64,000 nt of DNA from Ignavibacteria bacterium (GTDB lineage Bacteria > Bacteroidota > Ignavibacteria > Tepidaquicellales > OLB5), in the NCBI GenBank assembly GCA_017303675.1, contig JAFLBX010000002.1, positions 1,021,642 to 1,085,641 of the forward strand, written 5' to 3'. A model generated the notes under the pieces. The model saw only the letters and a list, made by a program, of their open reading frames with translations. It was not told the origin of the DNA and searched no databases. A program made the translations under genes and the position numbers. Below are positions 46,498 to 56,730 of this stretch, one piece after another. Positions within the stretch are counted from its first letter, which is position 1. Every line of letters starts with the position of its first letter.

Positions 46498-49125
46498 ATG
46501 ATCAAAAAAAACGTATTAGCATTAATCACACTTCTTACACTTTCATTCATCCAAACATTAACTTATTCACAATCTAATCCAACAGCGCAGGAATTGCCTT
46601 ATTACAGCAATTTTTCATCGCTAAGCCATAATTCCACAACATATCCGGCAGGATGGCAGGGCTGGAAAATTTCAAGCCTTTCAGACGGTAATTTTAACAC
46701 TTCCGCTCCTTCCTCGAGCTCATCATTAACTTCCAGGGGATATGCATCAAGCACTACAAAAGGGATCTACAATTACAGCAGCAAGTTGGGATTCTTAAAT
46801 GCTTCTGACGGCGAATATTCACTTGTACTTTCAGTTAAAACCACAGGCAATTCAAACGTTGTAGTTGAATATGCTGTTATGACACTCAGGAATCCATATA
46901 ACGGTTCAACAAACACAAGAATAAACGGTGTTGAACTTCAGTACAGAATAGGCACAAGCGGAAAGTTCAAATCCATTAACTCCAGGGTTTATATAAATAA
47001 TACAACCAATCAAACCGGTACAACAACTACCGAACAGAACAGAAAAGTTTTTTCAGTGTTCTTACCTGCAGAATGCAGTAACCAGCCTGTTGTACAGATC
47101 AGGTGGGTCTCAAGGGAGATCAGCGGAATTGGAAGCTTCCCATCATTCGCAATTGACGATGTGGAAGTTTCAGAAAAAGGCAAATCATCATACTATTATT
47201 ACAAAGGCACCGGAAATTTTGCATCTATAACAAGCTGGACATCAAATCCGGATGGTACGGGTAAAAATCCTTCAGATTTCACAACAGATTACCAGTATTT
47301 TATGATAACAAAGCCTTCATCAATCAATTTCAGTGAGTTATGGGCTGTCACAGGAACAAACTCAAAGGTTGTGATCGGCACTGAATCTTCAAACGTAAGC
47401 CTTAAAACTATAAACAGCGCCCAGCTTAACGCAATTGTGGATATTTTTCCGGGCTCTAAGCTTAACTTAAGCCAGTCAACATCCAATTTCCCTGATTTCG
47501 GAACGCTCTACCCTTCTTCTTATTTAGAATATAATTTTACATCCTCTATGAGCAACCTGCCTGCAGAGGTAACATATGAGAACCTTCTGCTTAATTCAGC
47601 AGGAGGACATACATATCTTTTCGATATCAGCTCACCGGATATACTTATAAAAAATAACTTTGAGATCATAAATACCAAGTTAAACGTAAACGGTTCTGAA
47701 AAATTCAGGTTCCAGTTAGGCGGAAATTTAACATTCAGCTCCGCTGCATCACTTACAAGCGGTTTTTCAAATCTGGCTGAATTAGTATTCAACGGCAATA
47801 ACCAGCAGGTAATCAGAATGAACGGCATTGACCTGCAGATCAACAGCATGAAGGTTACAAATCCTGCAGGAATTTCGCTATCTGAAACCGGAGGAAGCTC
47901 AGATATTCTGCTTTCAAACGGTTCAGGGAATGTATTAACAATGGATGGCGGAAATATTTCTCTTGGAACAAACACTATTACGCTTGGTTCCAACTCAACA
48001 GAACCGGGGAGTTTATCATATTCATCCGGATTCTTCACCGGCAGCGGTTCATTCAGCAGGTGGTTCGGTAAAAGCAGCCTTCCAACGACCTTCACTTACG
48101 CTTTTCCAATGGGTTCAGGCACTAAGGACCGCGGGATTTCAATAGCTTTTTCAAACAACTCAATAACTTCAGGGGGAAAGTTAACCGTATCACATAATGA
48201 TATTCCCGGTTCAACATCAATTACACCGTTTACTGACGGCACACTTACGATAAATAAAAAAAGCAACATGTACTGGAGCGTTACACAATCAAATAACTGG
48301 AATTTAGGATCAAGGACAGTATCTATGAAAATAGAAGCCGATGGCCTTGAGGGTGTAATTGATCTCAGCGGACTAACTATAGTAAAAAATAATGCTAAGG
48401 CAGGCGGTACATTTATCAGCGCAACAGGCTCAACTGATAAGCCTGAAGTTAACAGAACAGGCTTAAGCATAACAGACCTGGGAGGAACAGGCGGAACAGG
48501 CAATACATTTTCAATCGGTGCATCAAACGGCAACCCGTTACCTGTTACAATGGAATCTTTTACAGCTTCTGCTTTTAAAAGAGATGCCGTTTTAAGCTGG
48601 GTAACTTCGATAGAAATTAACAATAAAGGTTTTGAAGTAGAGCGCAGCAAAAAAGAGGAAAGCACCGGTTCATATTCACAATGGGAAAAAATTGGATTTG
48701 TAAATGGCAGCGGAAACACTAATACTCAGACTTCATATACATTCACTGACAGGAAACTAATTGACGGCGTTTACAAATACAGGATCAAACAAATTGACCT
48801 GAACGGGAACTATGAATATTTTATGCCTCAAAACAGCGCTGAGCTGGTAATTGGCAAACCGGTAAATTTTGAGATTTCGCAGAATTACCCGAATCCATCA
48901 AACCCTGTTTCAAAAATTGATTTCCAGGTCCCCTATGATACCCGCGTTTCACTGAAGGTGTATGACCTCACGGGTAAGGAAGTTTCAGTTTTAGCAGACG
49001 GAAATTTAACAGCAGGCTATCATACAGTAGAATTCAACGGCTCAAATCTGGCCTCAGGAATTTATATATACAAATTGACTGCGGATAATTTTACTGCAGT
49101 AAAAAAATTAGTATTAGTGAAGTAA
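46498..49125 (+). CDS. T9SS cargo, beta-rich surface protein
   Basis: An 875-aa protein with signal peptide (to about SQS, residue 26), an N-terminal beta domain (PYYSNFSS...AGWQGWKIS) like those found in many cargo proteins, and a long Ser/Asn/Gly-rich beta region. A LPVTMESFTAS...LSWVTSIEINNKGFEVER module (about residues 681-720) follows, shared with the next gene, then a T9SS domain with NYPNPSNPVS (Phe replaced by Ser), ending KKLVLVK. No catalytic motif is seen. It has its own promoter and is followed by a terminator. The role is inferred to be surface structure or adhesion. Confidence 0.83.
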   Translation: MIKKNVLALITLLTLSFIQTLTYSQSNPTAQELPYYSNFSSLSHNSTTYPAGWQGWKISSLSDGNFNTSAPSSSSSLTSRGYASSTTKGIYNYSSKLGFLNASDGEYSLVLSVKTTGNSNVVVEYAVMTLRNPYNGSTNTRINGVELQYRIGTSGKFKSINSRVYINNTTNQTGTTTTEQNRKVFSVFLPAECSNQPVVQIRWVSREISGIGSFPSFAIDDVEVSEKGKSSYYYYKGTGNFASITSWTSNPDGTGKNPSDFTTDYQYFMITKPSSINFSELWAVTGTNSKVVIGTESSNVSLKTINSAQLNAIVDIFPGSKLNLSQSTSNFPDFGTLYPSSYLEYNFTSSMSNLPAEVTYENLLLNSAGGHTYLFDISSPDILIKNNFEIINTKLNVNGSEKFRFQLGGNLTFSSAASLTSGFSNLAELVFNGNNQQVIRMNGIDLQINSMKVTNPAGISLSETGGSSDILLSNGSGNVLTMDGGNISLGTNTITLGSNSTEPGSLSYSSGFFTGSGSFSRWFGKSSLPTTFTYAFPMGSGTKDRGISIAFSNNSITSGGKLTVSHNDIPGSTSITPFTDGTLTINKKSNMYWSVTQSNNWNLGSRTVSMKIEADGLEGVIDLSGLTIVKNNAKAGGTFISATGSTDKPEVNRTGLSITDLGGTGGTGNTFSIGASNGNPLPVTMESFTASAFKRDAVLSWVTSIEINNKGFEVERSKKEESTGSYSQWEKIGFVNGSGNTNTQTSYTFTDRKLIDGVYKYRIKQIDLNGNYEYFMPQNSAELVIGKPVNFEISQNYPNPSNPVSKIDFQVPYDTRVSLKVYDLTGKEVSVLADGNLTAGYHTVEFNGSNLASGIYIYKLTADNFTAVKKLVLVK

Positions 49126-49153
49126 AATTTAAGAAACAAACAGAATTTTATAT

Positions 49154-49196
49154 AAGGCTTAAAAGTAATTAACAAATTATTTTTAAGCCTTTTTTA
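49154..49196 (+). terminator. Intrinsic terminator after the 875-aa cargo gene
   Basis: Stem AAGGCTTAAAA/TTTTAAGCCTT with a 16-base loop, then TTTTT. The remainder of the 488-bp gap (to 49613) is AT-rich; no gene, hairpin or clear promoter was identified there. Confidence 0.8.
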
Positions 49197-49613
49197 TATT
49201 AGCCTGACCAGATTTTATAAAATTATCCTATCATAGTATTTTTCAACTAAAACTGTCTTTAAAACAGTACGTTGCAAAAATTATACCGTGAAAACGTAAT
49301 ATGCGACAAATCCATATACCAAATATTCCTACAACTCCTTGCAAAACAATCTTAACATAAGATGAATAAAATATATTAGTTGCAAATGATATTTCAAGCG
49401 ATATATAAAGTCAATGCAAAAGTAATAACTTTTAGATGGTATTTTTCAAAATTCTGTCAAAAACCCTTGAAAATATTGAGTTTGTTTTGTAAATAGCGAA
49501 CGGGGTAACAGCAAATTAACTAAAATTTCATTCATATTTAAGTTTTGGCAGAATAAAGCTAAGGCTTTGTTTTGCCGTATAATAACGATTTTAAAATTTA
49601 ATTTACTATCTAT

Positions 49614-52600
49614 ATGAAAAAGCTATTCTCTCTGTTGGCAGTTATCGCTTTAACTGCTATTTTTACTCAAACTTCTTTTTCACAGCTTAGCGGAACTTAC
49701 ACTATTCCCGGAAGCTATGCAACAATTTCTGCAGCTGTAACTGCACTGAATACTCAAGGAGTATCAGGACCTGTTGTATTTAATGTTGCTGCCGGGCATA
49801 CTGAAACCTCAGCAAACATTACATTTACAAATACAACTCCAAATTCAACTAACACTGTAACATTCCAGAAATCAGGAGCCGGAGCTAATCCGTTAATTAC
49901 GGCAGCTGCAGGGACTTCAACTACACTTGATGGAATAGTAAAGTTTGGCGGAACTGATTATGTAACTTTTGACGGTATTGATGTTACAGACCCGACAACA
50001 AATATTACAACTACGACTAAAATGGAGTGGGGCTATGCTATTCTTAAAGCATCAGCAACAGATGCTTCACAGAATATTATAATAAGAAACTGTGTAATCA
50101 ATATTAATACTCATACAACAATATACACAAACACAAAAGGTATTTACACAGGCAACCATCTGACAACTTCTACTACATCATTGACAATTACAGCAGCTTC
50201 AGGTACAATCTCAAACTGTCAATTTTACAGCAATACAATTAATACAGCATATGTGGGTATTGAATTAAACGGATATAATGCAGCTTCACCATATACTCTT
50301 TATGACCAAAATAATGATATAGGAGTAGCAGGAGCAAATACAATTAATAGTTTTGGAGGCAGTTCATCTACAGGTTATGGTGTTTACGCTATTTACCAGA
50401 ATGATCTGGAAGTAGAAAACAACACAATTATTGGAGGTTCACACGGAACATTTCTGCATACATCAACATTATATGGAATATTTTTATCAACGGGTGTTAA
50501 CTCAAATGCAGATATTCATAATAATACTGTAACACTAACCAGCAATTCAACAACAAGTTCAACCTACGGGATAAACAATGCAATGGGCGGGACCGGAACG
50601 ACAAATACGATAAACATAACCAATAATACTGTTCAGAATTGTGTTTGGAATACTGTTACAACCGGATCAATTTATTTCATTTACCAGTCTTCATCAGCAT
50701 ATAATGTCAATATAACCGGCAACGCAGTTGATAACTTCACTGCGGGAAACGGAACGACAACATCCACCGGCGGAATCTACGGTATATATACATTTGGCGG
50801 CAATTCAAATGCCGGAAGCCAGTGGCTACTAGGGAACAATACAGTAACGAATTTAAGCAGGTCACAATCTGTTGCAGGTACTGGTATTATGTACTGTATA
50901 TATAATTCATCTTCCGGCAGAACATTTAAAGTATATAACAATACAATAAATAATAACACAAATAACTCAACTTCGAGTGTGCTAGCCGGATTGTATTTAA
51001 CAGCTACATCTGCAGACAGCGTGGCAATATACAGCAACACTATACACACGTTAACAAAAGGCACAGGAACAACTTCAGGTGCTTTATATGGTATATACGC
51101 GAGCCAAAGTTCACCTGTAGCAAACACATATAACAATACAGTTTATGGTTTAAGCACTACTCCTACTACATCAACAAATGCAACATATGGCTATTACAAT
51201 AACGGATCAGGTACAACAACTGAAAATCTGGTAAATAATTCATTTTACAATTTCTCGAGCAATGGAACTGGTTTAGTAATGGGTGCATTATGCCAGACAG
51301 GCGGCAGCCCCTCGAAAAATATTTCCAATAATTTAATATATAATATTACTGCCGGTACCGGTGCTGCAGGCGGTCAGGCAGCGGGTTTACAGGTCGGTTA
51401 CGTGGGTACTGCAAGTATATTTAATAATAAGATATATAACCTCATAAGTTACAATGCAACAGGTTTATCTCCGGCAACATTCGGTATGGCAACTGTAACA
51501 TCAGGAACAACATTTAACATATATAACAATTATATTCATGAATTAAAAGCGCCAAATGCTTCGGTAGCACTTCCCGGTACATCAATAATTGGATATATGC
51601 ACAATTTCGGTGCTGCAAATTTCTTTTATAATACAATATATCTGGATGCAACAGGAACAGGGGCTGTTTTCAGTTCCGCCGCAGTATATTCAAACACAAC
51701 ATATAATCTTGATATGAGAAATAACATTCTCATAAATAAATCAACGCCAAACGGCACAGGAATATCTGTTGTTCATCACAGAAGTTCCACAACACTTACC
51801 AGTTACCAGACAACATCAGACAGGAATAATTTGTACGCTGGTACACCCGGGGCAAACAATCTGATATACTACGATGGTACAAACAGCGACCAGACACTTT
51901 CAGCATACAAAACAAGAGTTTCACCTAAAGACGCAAATTCGGTTACAGAGAACACAACATTTGTAAATACAAGCTCATCACCGTATGACCTGCATATTGC
52001 TGCATGTACTTCTACTCAGGTAGAAAGCAACGGCGCAATTGTTTCATCACCAATTTCTATTACAACAGATTTTGACGGTAATGCCAGGTATAATAATGCA
52101 GGTTATCCGCAGTGTTCAACATTCACAGCAACTGCACCGGATATGGGAGCTGATGAATTTGGAGGTGTTGGTGTTGACGCGGTAGGACCGACAATAAGCT
52201 ATACTGCGTTAGGCAACGGCACAGCAGGTTCAAACAGGAGTTTCCCGAATATTACGATCACAGATGCCAGCGGTATAAATAATTCAGCAGGTACAAAGCC
52301 AAGATGTTATTACAAAAAGTCAACAGATGCAAACGCATATAATGGCAATACATTTTTTGATGACGGGTGGAAATGGGTAGAAGCCAATGGATCTTCGTCA
52401 CCATATGACTTTACTATAGATTACACTATATTAAACGGCGGTTCAGTTACTTCAGGTGATGTGATCCAATATTTTGTAACAGCACAGGATCTTGCTTCAA
52501 CGCCGAATATCGGGATAAATTCAGGAACTTATGCAGGTTCGCCAACATCAGTTGCAGATTACGCTAATATGTTCCCCTTAGGCGGCACAATAAACCAGTA

Positions 52601-55600
52601 TTTAATTTCATCAACTTATTCAGGTGTTTATACAGTAGGTACGAATTTTGGCGATAACTTCACAACATTAACCGGCGCAGGCGGTTTGTTTGCGGCTTTA
52701 AACGCCGGTGTTATGACAGGTAATATTACCGCAGTTATAACAACAAGCTTAACTGAAGACGGAACAAATGACCTGAACTCACTGAGTTATGATGTTTCAG
52801 GCGCAAATTATACATTAAGGATAGTTCCTCAGGATGCTACCGAAAAATTAATTTCAGGCTCAGTAGCTAACGCACTTATCAGGTTTGACGGCAATGATTA
52901 TGTAACAATAGACGGAAACAACGGATTAGACGCAGCAGGTACGAAATATTTAAGATTCAGAAATACGAACGGTACTAACCCGACATTTTCTTTCTTTAAT
53001 GATTCCCGAAGAAATACAATTACAAACTGTTATATAGAAAGCAATAACGCGAACGTTTCGACTGCACCGGGTACCATACTTTTCGGTACAACTACGCTTT
53101 CAGACGGAAATGACAGCAATACGATCAGCGACTGTGATATCAGGGATAACAGTGACGCATCCGGTACACCTGCAATAGCAATATTTTCATCAGGTTCAAC
53201 CAGTACTGTGGCTCAAGGAAACAGTGATAATATAATTACAGGATGTAACATCTTCGATTTCTTTTTAAATGGCGGTACTGCAGTTGCAGCTGTTTATATG
53301 AACACTGGTACAACTGCATGGACTATTACCAATAATAATATATATCAAACTACAACCAGGACAACTACTGTTTCATCAGGTATGAATATTATTATTATGA
53401 CAAATTCACTTGGAGACGGCTTCAATATCTCAGGTAATAATATCGGAGGCTCAGCTCCAAACTGCGGCGGCTCACCTTGGACAATGAATACGGTTACTGC
53501 AAGTGTGACTAACTTTATTTACGGTATAAGATTTACTGCAGGCGCAGTAACAAACGCCAATACAATTTCAAACAATACAATTGCAAATTACAGCTTAACA
53601 CTTGATAATCCTGTAACAGCGGGTACTTTATACTTTGACGCTATGATACTTGCTGCAGGTTACCATAATATTACAGGCAATACAATTGGTTCACAGTCAG
53701 CAAACGGCAACATAACGATGACTGTAAACACAGGTACTGTAGGCACGGCATTTTTCGGAATTGATATGAGGGGCGCACTTGGATCGATAACTAACAATAA
53801 TGTTGGCGGATTCACAATGGCAGGTACTAATACAGGTGCTTGTATAATGGTGGGCATTAATGAAGGCTCAACAGCAACTACTGCTATAAATGTAACTAAC
53901 AATACTGTAGGCGGTTCAGTGGCAAACAGCATGTATGATTCCAGAGGCGGAACAGCATTTGCACAGATGACAGGCATCAGGTCATCACAGGCAGGCGTTG
54001 GTTTGCTTCCAAATTATTCAAATAATATTGTAAGGAACTTCACTGATATTGGACCTGGTACAGGTACGACTTCAACGACTACCGGATTTATGACAGGTAT
54101 TTCACACTCCGGTACAGCAAGCGCACAGATAACAGGCAACCAGATATATAACATGAACAGTGCAACACAGCTTTCTGCAACTATTCCGGGAACAACACTT
54201 TCTATGTGCGGAATTTCACTAACATCAACAGGCTTAGGAGCTAATATCAATTATAATATTATTTACAATATAAACGGAACAACTACAGGAACCGGTAATA
54301 CCGGTGTATACGGAACATTGGTGACAAGCAGCTCTTCTACTGTAAGTGTTTTAGGCAACTCAATTCGCGGCTTAACTAATCAAAGCACGGGTACAGCCCC
54401 GCATGTTATAGGTATTAACCAGTATTGGGGAGCTGCCGGCTGCACAATAGCCAATAACATGGTTACATTAACCAACGGTGAAACTACTGCTGATAACAAT
54501 GTTGGCAAGAAATACATTAACACTTACGATATTAAACAACAGGAAATAAATAAAAACACCAACCCTGTTCAGCAAAATCCTGTTATAAAGCCTAATGTAA
54601 TAGAAAAGAAAAAACAGACAGGTGAAGGCTCAGGCAACAGCGGAAATGATAAGGATGGAAATAATGACAACAAAACAGGTTTAGTTAGTGTGAACGAAGA
54701 AGTAATCAATGAAAATCCATATAAAGAATATATAGGCTCAAATTCCGATTTCACAAACGGGCTGGTTATTTACGGAATCTTGAACGATGCAACAGGAATA
54801 CAAAACATGTATTATAATTCTGTTTACGTCGGCGGATCTGCATCAACAGGTACAAATAATTCCTATGCTTTACGTAAGGCATCACCTACTCATAATATGA
54901 TAAACAACCTGTTTGTGAATGCAAGAACAAACAGCGGTTCAGCTACCGGGAAACATTACGTTGTTTATTCAACAAGCACAACAGCCGGCTCACTGAATGC
55001 CAACTACAATGTATATATAGGATCTAACGCTGCCACGATCGGCTTGTGGAACACAACAGACCAGACATTTGCTCAGTGGAAAACATCACTTGCAAGAGAC
55101 CAGCAGTCATGGAGCACAGTCACATCAGATATTAATCCCGCAAACCTTTTACAGGATATAACTACAGGTAATTTGAATATTAATACGGCGAATACCGAAG
55201 CATGGATTGTATCAGGCAAAGGAATAGCAATAGCAGGGCAATCATCTGATTTTAGCGGGAACAGCAGGTTTGTTTCTGTTGGAAGCGGTACAACAGATAT
55301 TGGAGCGGATGAATTCGGGGCTCTTGGAATGACACCGCCTTCTGCAACTGTTGATAATCCTCCCGGAGACGGAGTAATTTCAACATACACATTATGGGGC
55401 AGACCAGTTACAAGAATTGCCTGGGGTACCGGCGGCACTGAATACCCATCACTTGATGTTAAGTATTTTTCCGGCGTGAATCCTCCAAATGTACTGGGCG
55501 GAAATTATTCCAATTCATATACAACAGTAAATGCTACGGGTAATTTAACCGGCGCTACATATGATATTACATATTATTTTGGCGATAATGAAACTTATAC

Positions 55601-56384
55601 AATAGGAACTCCGGGAGCAAGCACAATCCTTGCAAAATATGGCAGCGGAGGGACATGGGAAGTATTTCATTTAACACAGCCTTCTAATAATTCAACTTTA
55701 ACATACAATACATCAACCCAGACTTTTAATGTAGTTGTAAACGGATTGTTTGATTTTTCATCTTTTGCTTTAACAGATGACGGTTCAGCATTACCTGTGA
55801 CTATGGAATCATTTGATATCTCTGTTAACAGCAGGGATGCACACCTGAGCTGGGTAACATTAAGTGAGATCAACAATAAAGGCTTTGCTGTTGAGCGCAG
55901 GCTGAAAACAGAAGGCGGATACACTCACTGGAAAGAGCTTGGATTCGTCAACGGTAACGGAACAACTACAGAGCGTCATCAATATACATTTAAAGATTCA
56001 AAACTAGTTACGGGTGCATACCAATACAGGCTAAAACAGGTTGATTTCAGCAATAATGTTGAATATTACCAGCCGACAAATAACAGCGATGTTATAATCG
56101 GCAAACCCGGAGTATTCGATATCAGCCAGAACTACCCGAATCCTTCAAACCCGAAATCAAAAATAGATTTCGCAATGCCGTTTGACGGTAAGGTAAGCAT
56201 AAAAGTATATGATATACTCGGTAAAGAAGTAGCAACACTGGTAAATGAATTTAAATCAGCTGATTTCTATACCGTTGAATTTGACGGCTCAAATATCGCC
56301 AGCGGAACATATTTCTACAGAATTGTTGCTGAAGGCGATAACCAGAAATTCACAAAGACACTGAAGATGATTTTAGTCAAGTAA
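49614..56384 (+). CDS. Giant T9SS cargo with two beta-helix regions
   Basis: A 2256-aa protein with signal peptide (to about SFS, residue 23). Two long right-handed beta-helix-like regions, rich in N-N-T and S-G repeats (about residues 25-850 and 1010-1910), each end in GADEFG (MGADEFGGVG and IGADEFGALG). Inside the second there is a very different insert of about 80 residues from about residue 1630: charged, Lys/Asn/Gln-rich (KKYINTYDIKQQE, EKKKQTGEGSG, DKDGNNDNK). The C-terminus carries the LPVTMESF module shared with the preceding gene and a T9SS domain with NYPNPSNPKS, ending LKMILVK. It is likely a long surface fibre or polysaccharide-binding protein; beta-helix proteins also include lyases, but no catalytic residues were identified. 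Confidence 0.85.
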   Translation: MKKLFSLLAVIALTAIFTQTSFSQLSGTYTIPGSYATISAAVTALNTQGVSGPVVFNVAAGHTETSANITFTNTTPNSTNTVTFQKSGAGANPLITAAAGTSTTLDGIVKFGGTDYVTFDGIDVTDPTTNITTTTKMEWGYAILKASATDASQNIIIRNCVININTHTTIYTNTKGIYTGNHLTTSTTSLTITAASGTISNCQFYSNTINTAYVGIELNGYNAASPYTLYDQNNDIGVAGANTINSFGGSSSTGYGVYAIYQNDLEVENNTIIGGSHGTFLHTSTLYGIFLSTGVNSNADIHNNTVTLTSNSTTSSTYGINNAMGGTGTTNTINITNNTVQNCVWNTVTTGSIYFIYQSSSAYNVNITGNAVDNFTAGNGTTTSTGGIYGIYTFGGNSNAGSQWLLGNNTVTNLSRSQSVAGTGIMYCIYNSSSGRTFKVYNNTINNNTNNSTSSVLAGLYLTATSADSVAIYSNTIHTLTKGTGTTSGALYGIYASQSSPVANTYNNTVYGLSTTPTTSTNATYGYYNNGSGTTTENLVNNSFYNFSSNGTGLVMGALCQTGGSPSKNISNNLIYNITAGTGAAGGQAAGLQVGYVGTASIFNNKIYNLISYNATGLSPATFGMATVTSGTTFNIYNNYIHELKAPNASVALPGTSIIGYMHNFGAANFFYNTIYLDATGTGAVFSSAAVYSNTTYNLDMRNNILINKSTPNGTGISVVHHRSSTTLTSYQTTSDRNNLYAGTPGANNLIYYDGTNSDQTLSAYKTRVSPKDANSVTENTTFVNTSSSPYDLHIAACTSTQVESNGAIVSSPISITTDFDGNARYNNAGYPQCSTFTATAPDMGADEFGGVGVDAVGPTISYTALGNGTAGSNRSFPNITITDASGINNSAGTKPRCYYKKSTDANAYNGNTFFDDGWKWVEANGSSSPYDFTIDYTILNGGSVTSGDVIQYFVTAQDLASTPNIGINSGTYAGSPTSVADYANMFPLGGTINQYLISSTYSGVYTVGTNFGDNFTTLTGAGGLFAALNAGVMTGNITAVITTSLTEDGTNDLNSLSYDVSGANYTLRIVPQDATEKLISGSVANALIRFDGNDYVTIDGNNGLDAAGTKYLRFRNTNGTNPTFSFFNDSRRNTITNCYIESNNANVSTAPGTILFGTTTLSDGNDSNTISDCDIRDNSDASGTPAIAIFSSGSTSTVAQGNSDNIITGCNIFDFFLNGGTAVAAVYMNTGTTAWTITNNNIYQTTTRTTTVSSGMNIIIMTNSLGDGFNISGNNIGGSAPNCGGSPWTMNTVTASVTNFIYGIRFTAGAVTNANTISNNTIANYSLTLDNPVTAGTLYFDAMILAAGYHNITGNTIGSQSANGNITMTVNTGTVGTAFFGIDMRGALGSITNNNVGGFTMAGTNTGACIMVGINEGSTATTAINVTNNTVGGSVANSMYDSRGGTAFAQMTGIRSSQAGVGLLPNYSNNIVRNFTDIGPGTGTTSTTTGFMTGISHSGTASAQITGNQIYNMNSATQLSATIPGTTLSMCGISLTSTGLGANINYNIIYNINGTTTGTGNTGVYGTLVTSSSSTVSVLGNSIRGLTNQSTGTAPHVIGINQYWGAAGCTIANNMVTLTNGETTADNNVGKKYINTYDIKQQEINKNTNPVQQNPVIKPNVIEKKKQTGEGSGNSGNDKDGNNDNKTGLVSVNEEVINENPYKEYIGSNSDFTNGLVIYGILNDATGIQNMYYNSVYVGGSASTGTNNSYALRKASPTHNMINNLFVNARTNSGSATGKHYVVYSTSTTAGSLNANYNVYIGSNAATIGLWNTTDQTFAQWKTSLARDQQSWSTVTSDINPANLLQDITTGNLNINTANTEAWIVSGKGIAIAGQSSDFSGNSRFVSVGSGTTDIGADEFGALGMTPPSATVDNPPGDGVISTYTLWGRPVTRIAWGTGGTEYPSLDVKYFSGVNPPNVLGGNYSNSYTTVNATGNLTGATYDITYYFGDNETYTIGTPGASTILAKYGSGGTWEVFHLTQPSNNSTLTYNTSTQTFNVVVNGLFDFSSFALTDDGSALPVTMESFDISVNSRDAHLSWVTLSEINNKGFAVERRLKTEGGYTHWKELGFVNGNGTTTERHQYTFKDSKLVTGAYQYRLKQVDFSNNVEYYQPTNNSDVIIGKPGVFDISQNYPNPSNPKSKIDFAMPFDGKVSIKVYDILGKEVATLVNEFKSADFYTVEFDGSNIASGTYFYRIVAEGDNQKFTKTLKMILVK

Positions 56385-56411
56385 TTGTTTTTGTGATATA
56401 GAGAAATAGCG

Positions 56412-56443
56412 AAAGCCCGGGCTTAAAAACCCGGGCTTTTTTT
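56412..56443 (+). terminator. Intrinsic terminator after the giant cargo gene
   Basis: Perfect 10-bp stem AAAGCCCGGG/CCCGGGCTTT with loop CTTAAAAA, followed by seven T. It is 28 bases after the stop codon. The rest of the 346-bp gap is AT-rich and contains the promoter and ribosome binding site of the next gene. Confidence 0.92.
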
Positions 56444-56604
56444 ATGATATACCAGTATTATTTTCATGCATGATTACTTAAGCAACAAGTGAATAAAAAT
56501 ACCCTCGTAAAAAAATACTACTGTTATTTCAAAATAATTATTGAAATTAAATACTAATTTGAAGATCATTCCAATTTTTTTGCGTGCCTATCACTAGAAC
56601 AAGG

Positions 56605-56637
56605 TATTGCAACAACTTATGGCTTCTTGTATAATTG
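56605..56637 (+). promoter_or_regulatory. Bacteroidota-type promoter for YCF48 paralogue 1
   Basis: TATTG (56605-56609), 20 bases, TATAATTG (56630-56637), a one-mismatch match to TAnnTTTG. A leader element AACACTTA (56663-56670) is shared with paralogues 3 and 4. A purine-rich ribosome binding site AAAGAAAGG is at 56714-56722. Confidence 0.5.
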
Positions 56638-56730
56638 TAAAGCAGTTAATAAATACAAAATAAACACTTATAATAAGAATTCCCAATAAAAGCAGAATCA
56701 ATATTTACTCTTAAAAGAAAGGTTTACAGG

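Noticed and set aside
47520-48719. Two minus-strand open frames opposite the 875-aa cargo gene
   Set aside because: They are rich in Pro, Ser, Leu and Val as expected for the antisense of a Thr/Asn/Gly-rich gene, with no start signal or family motif.
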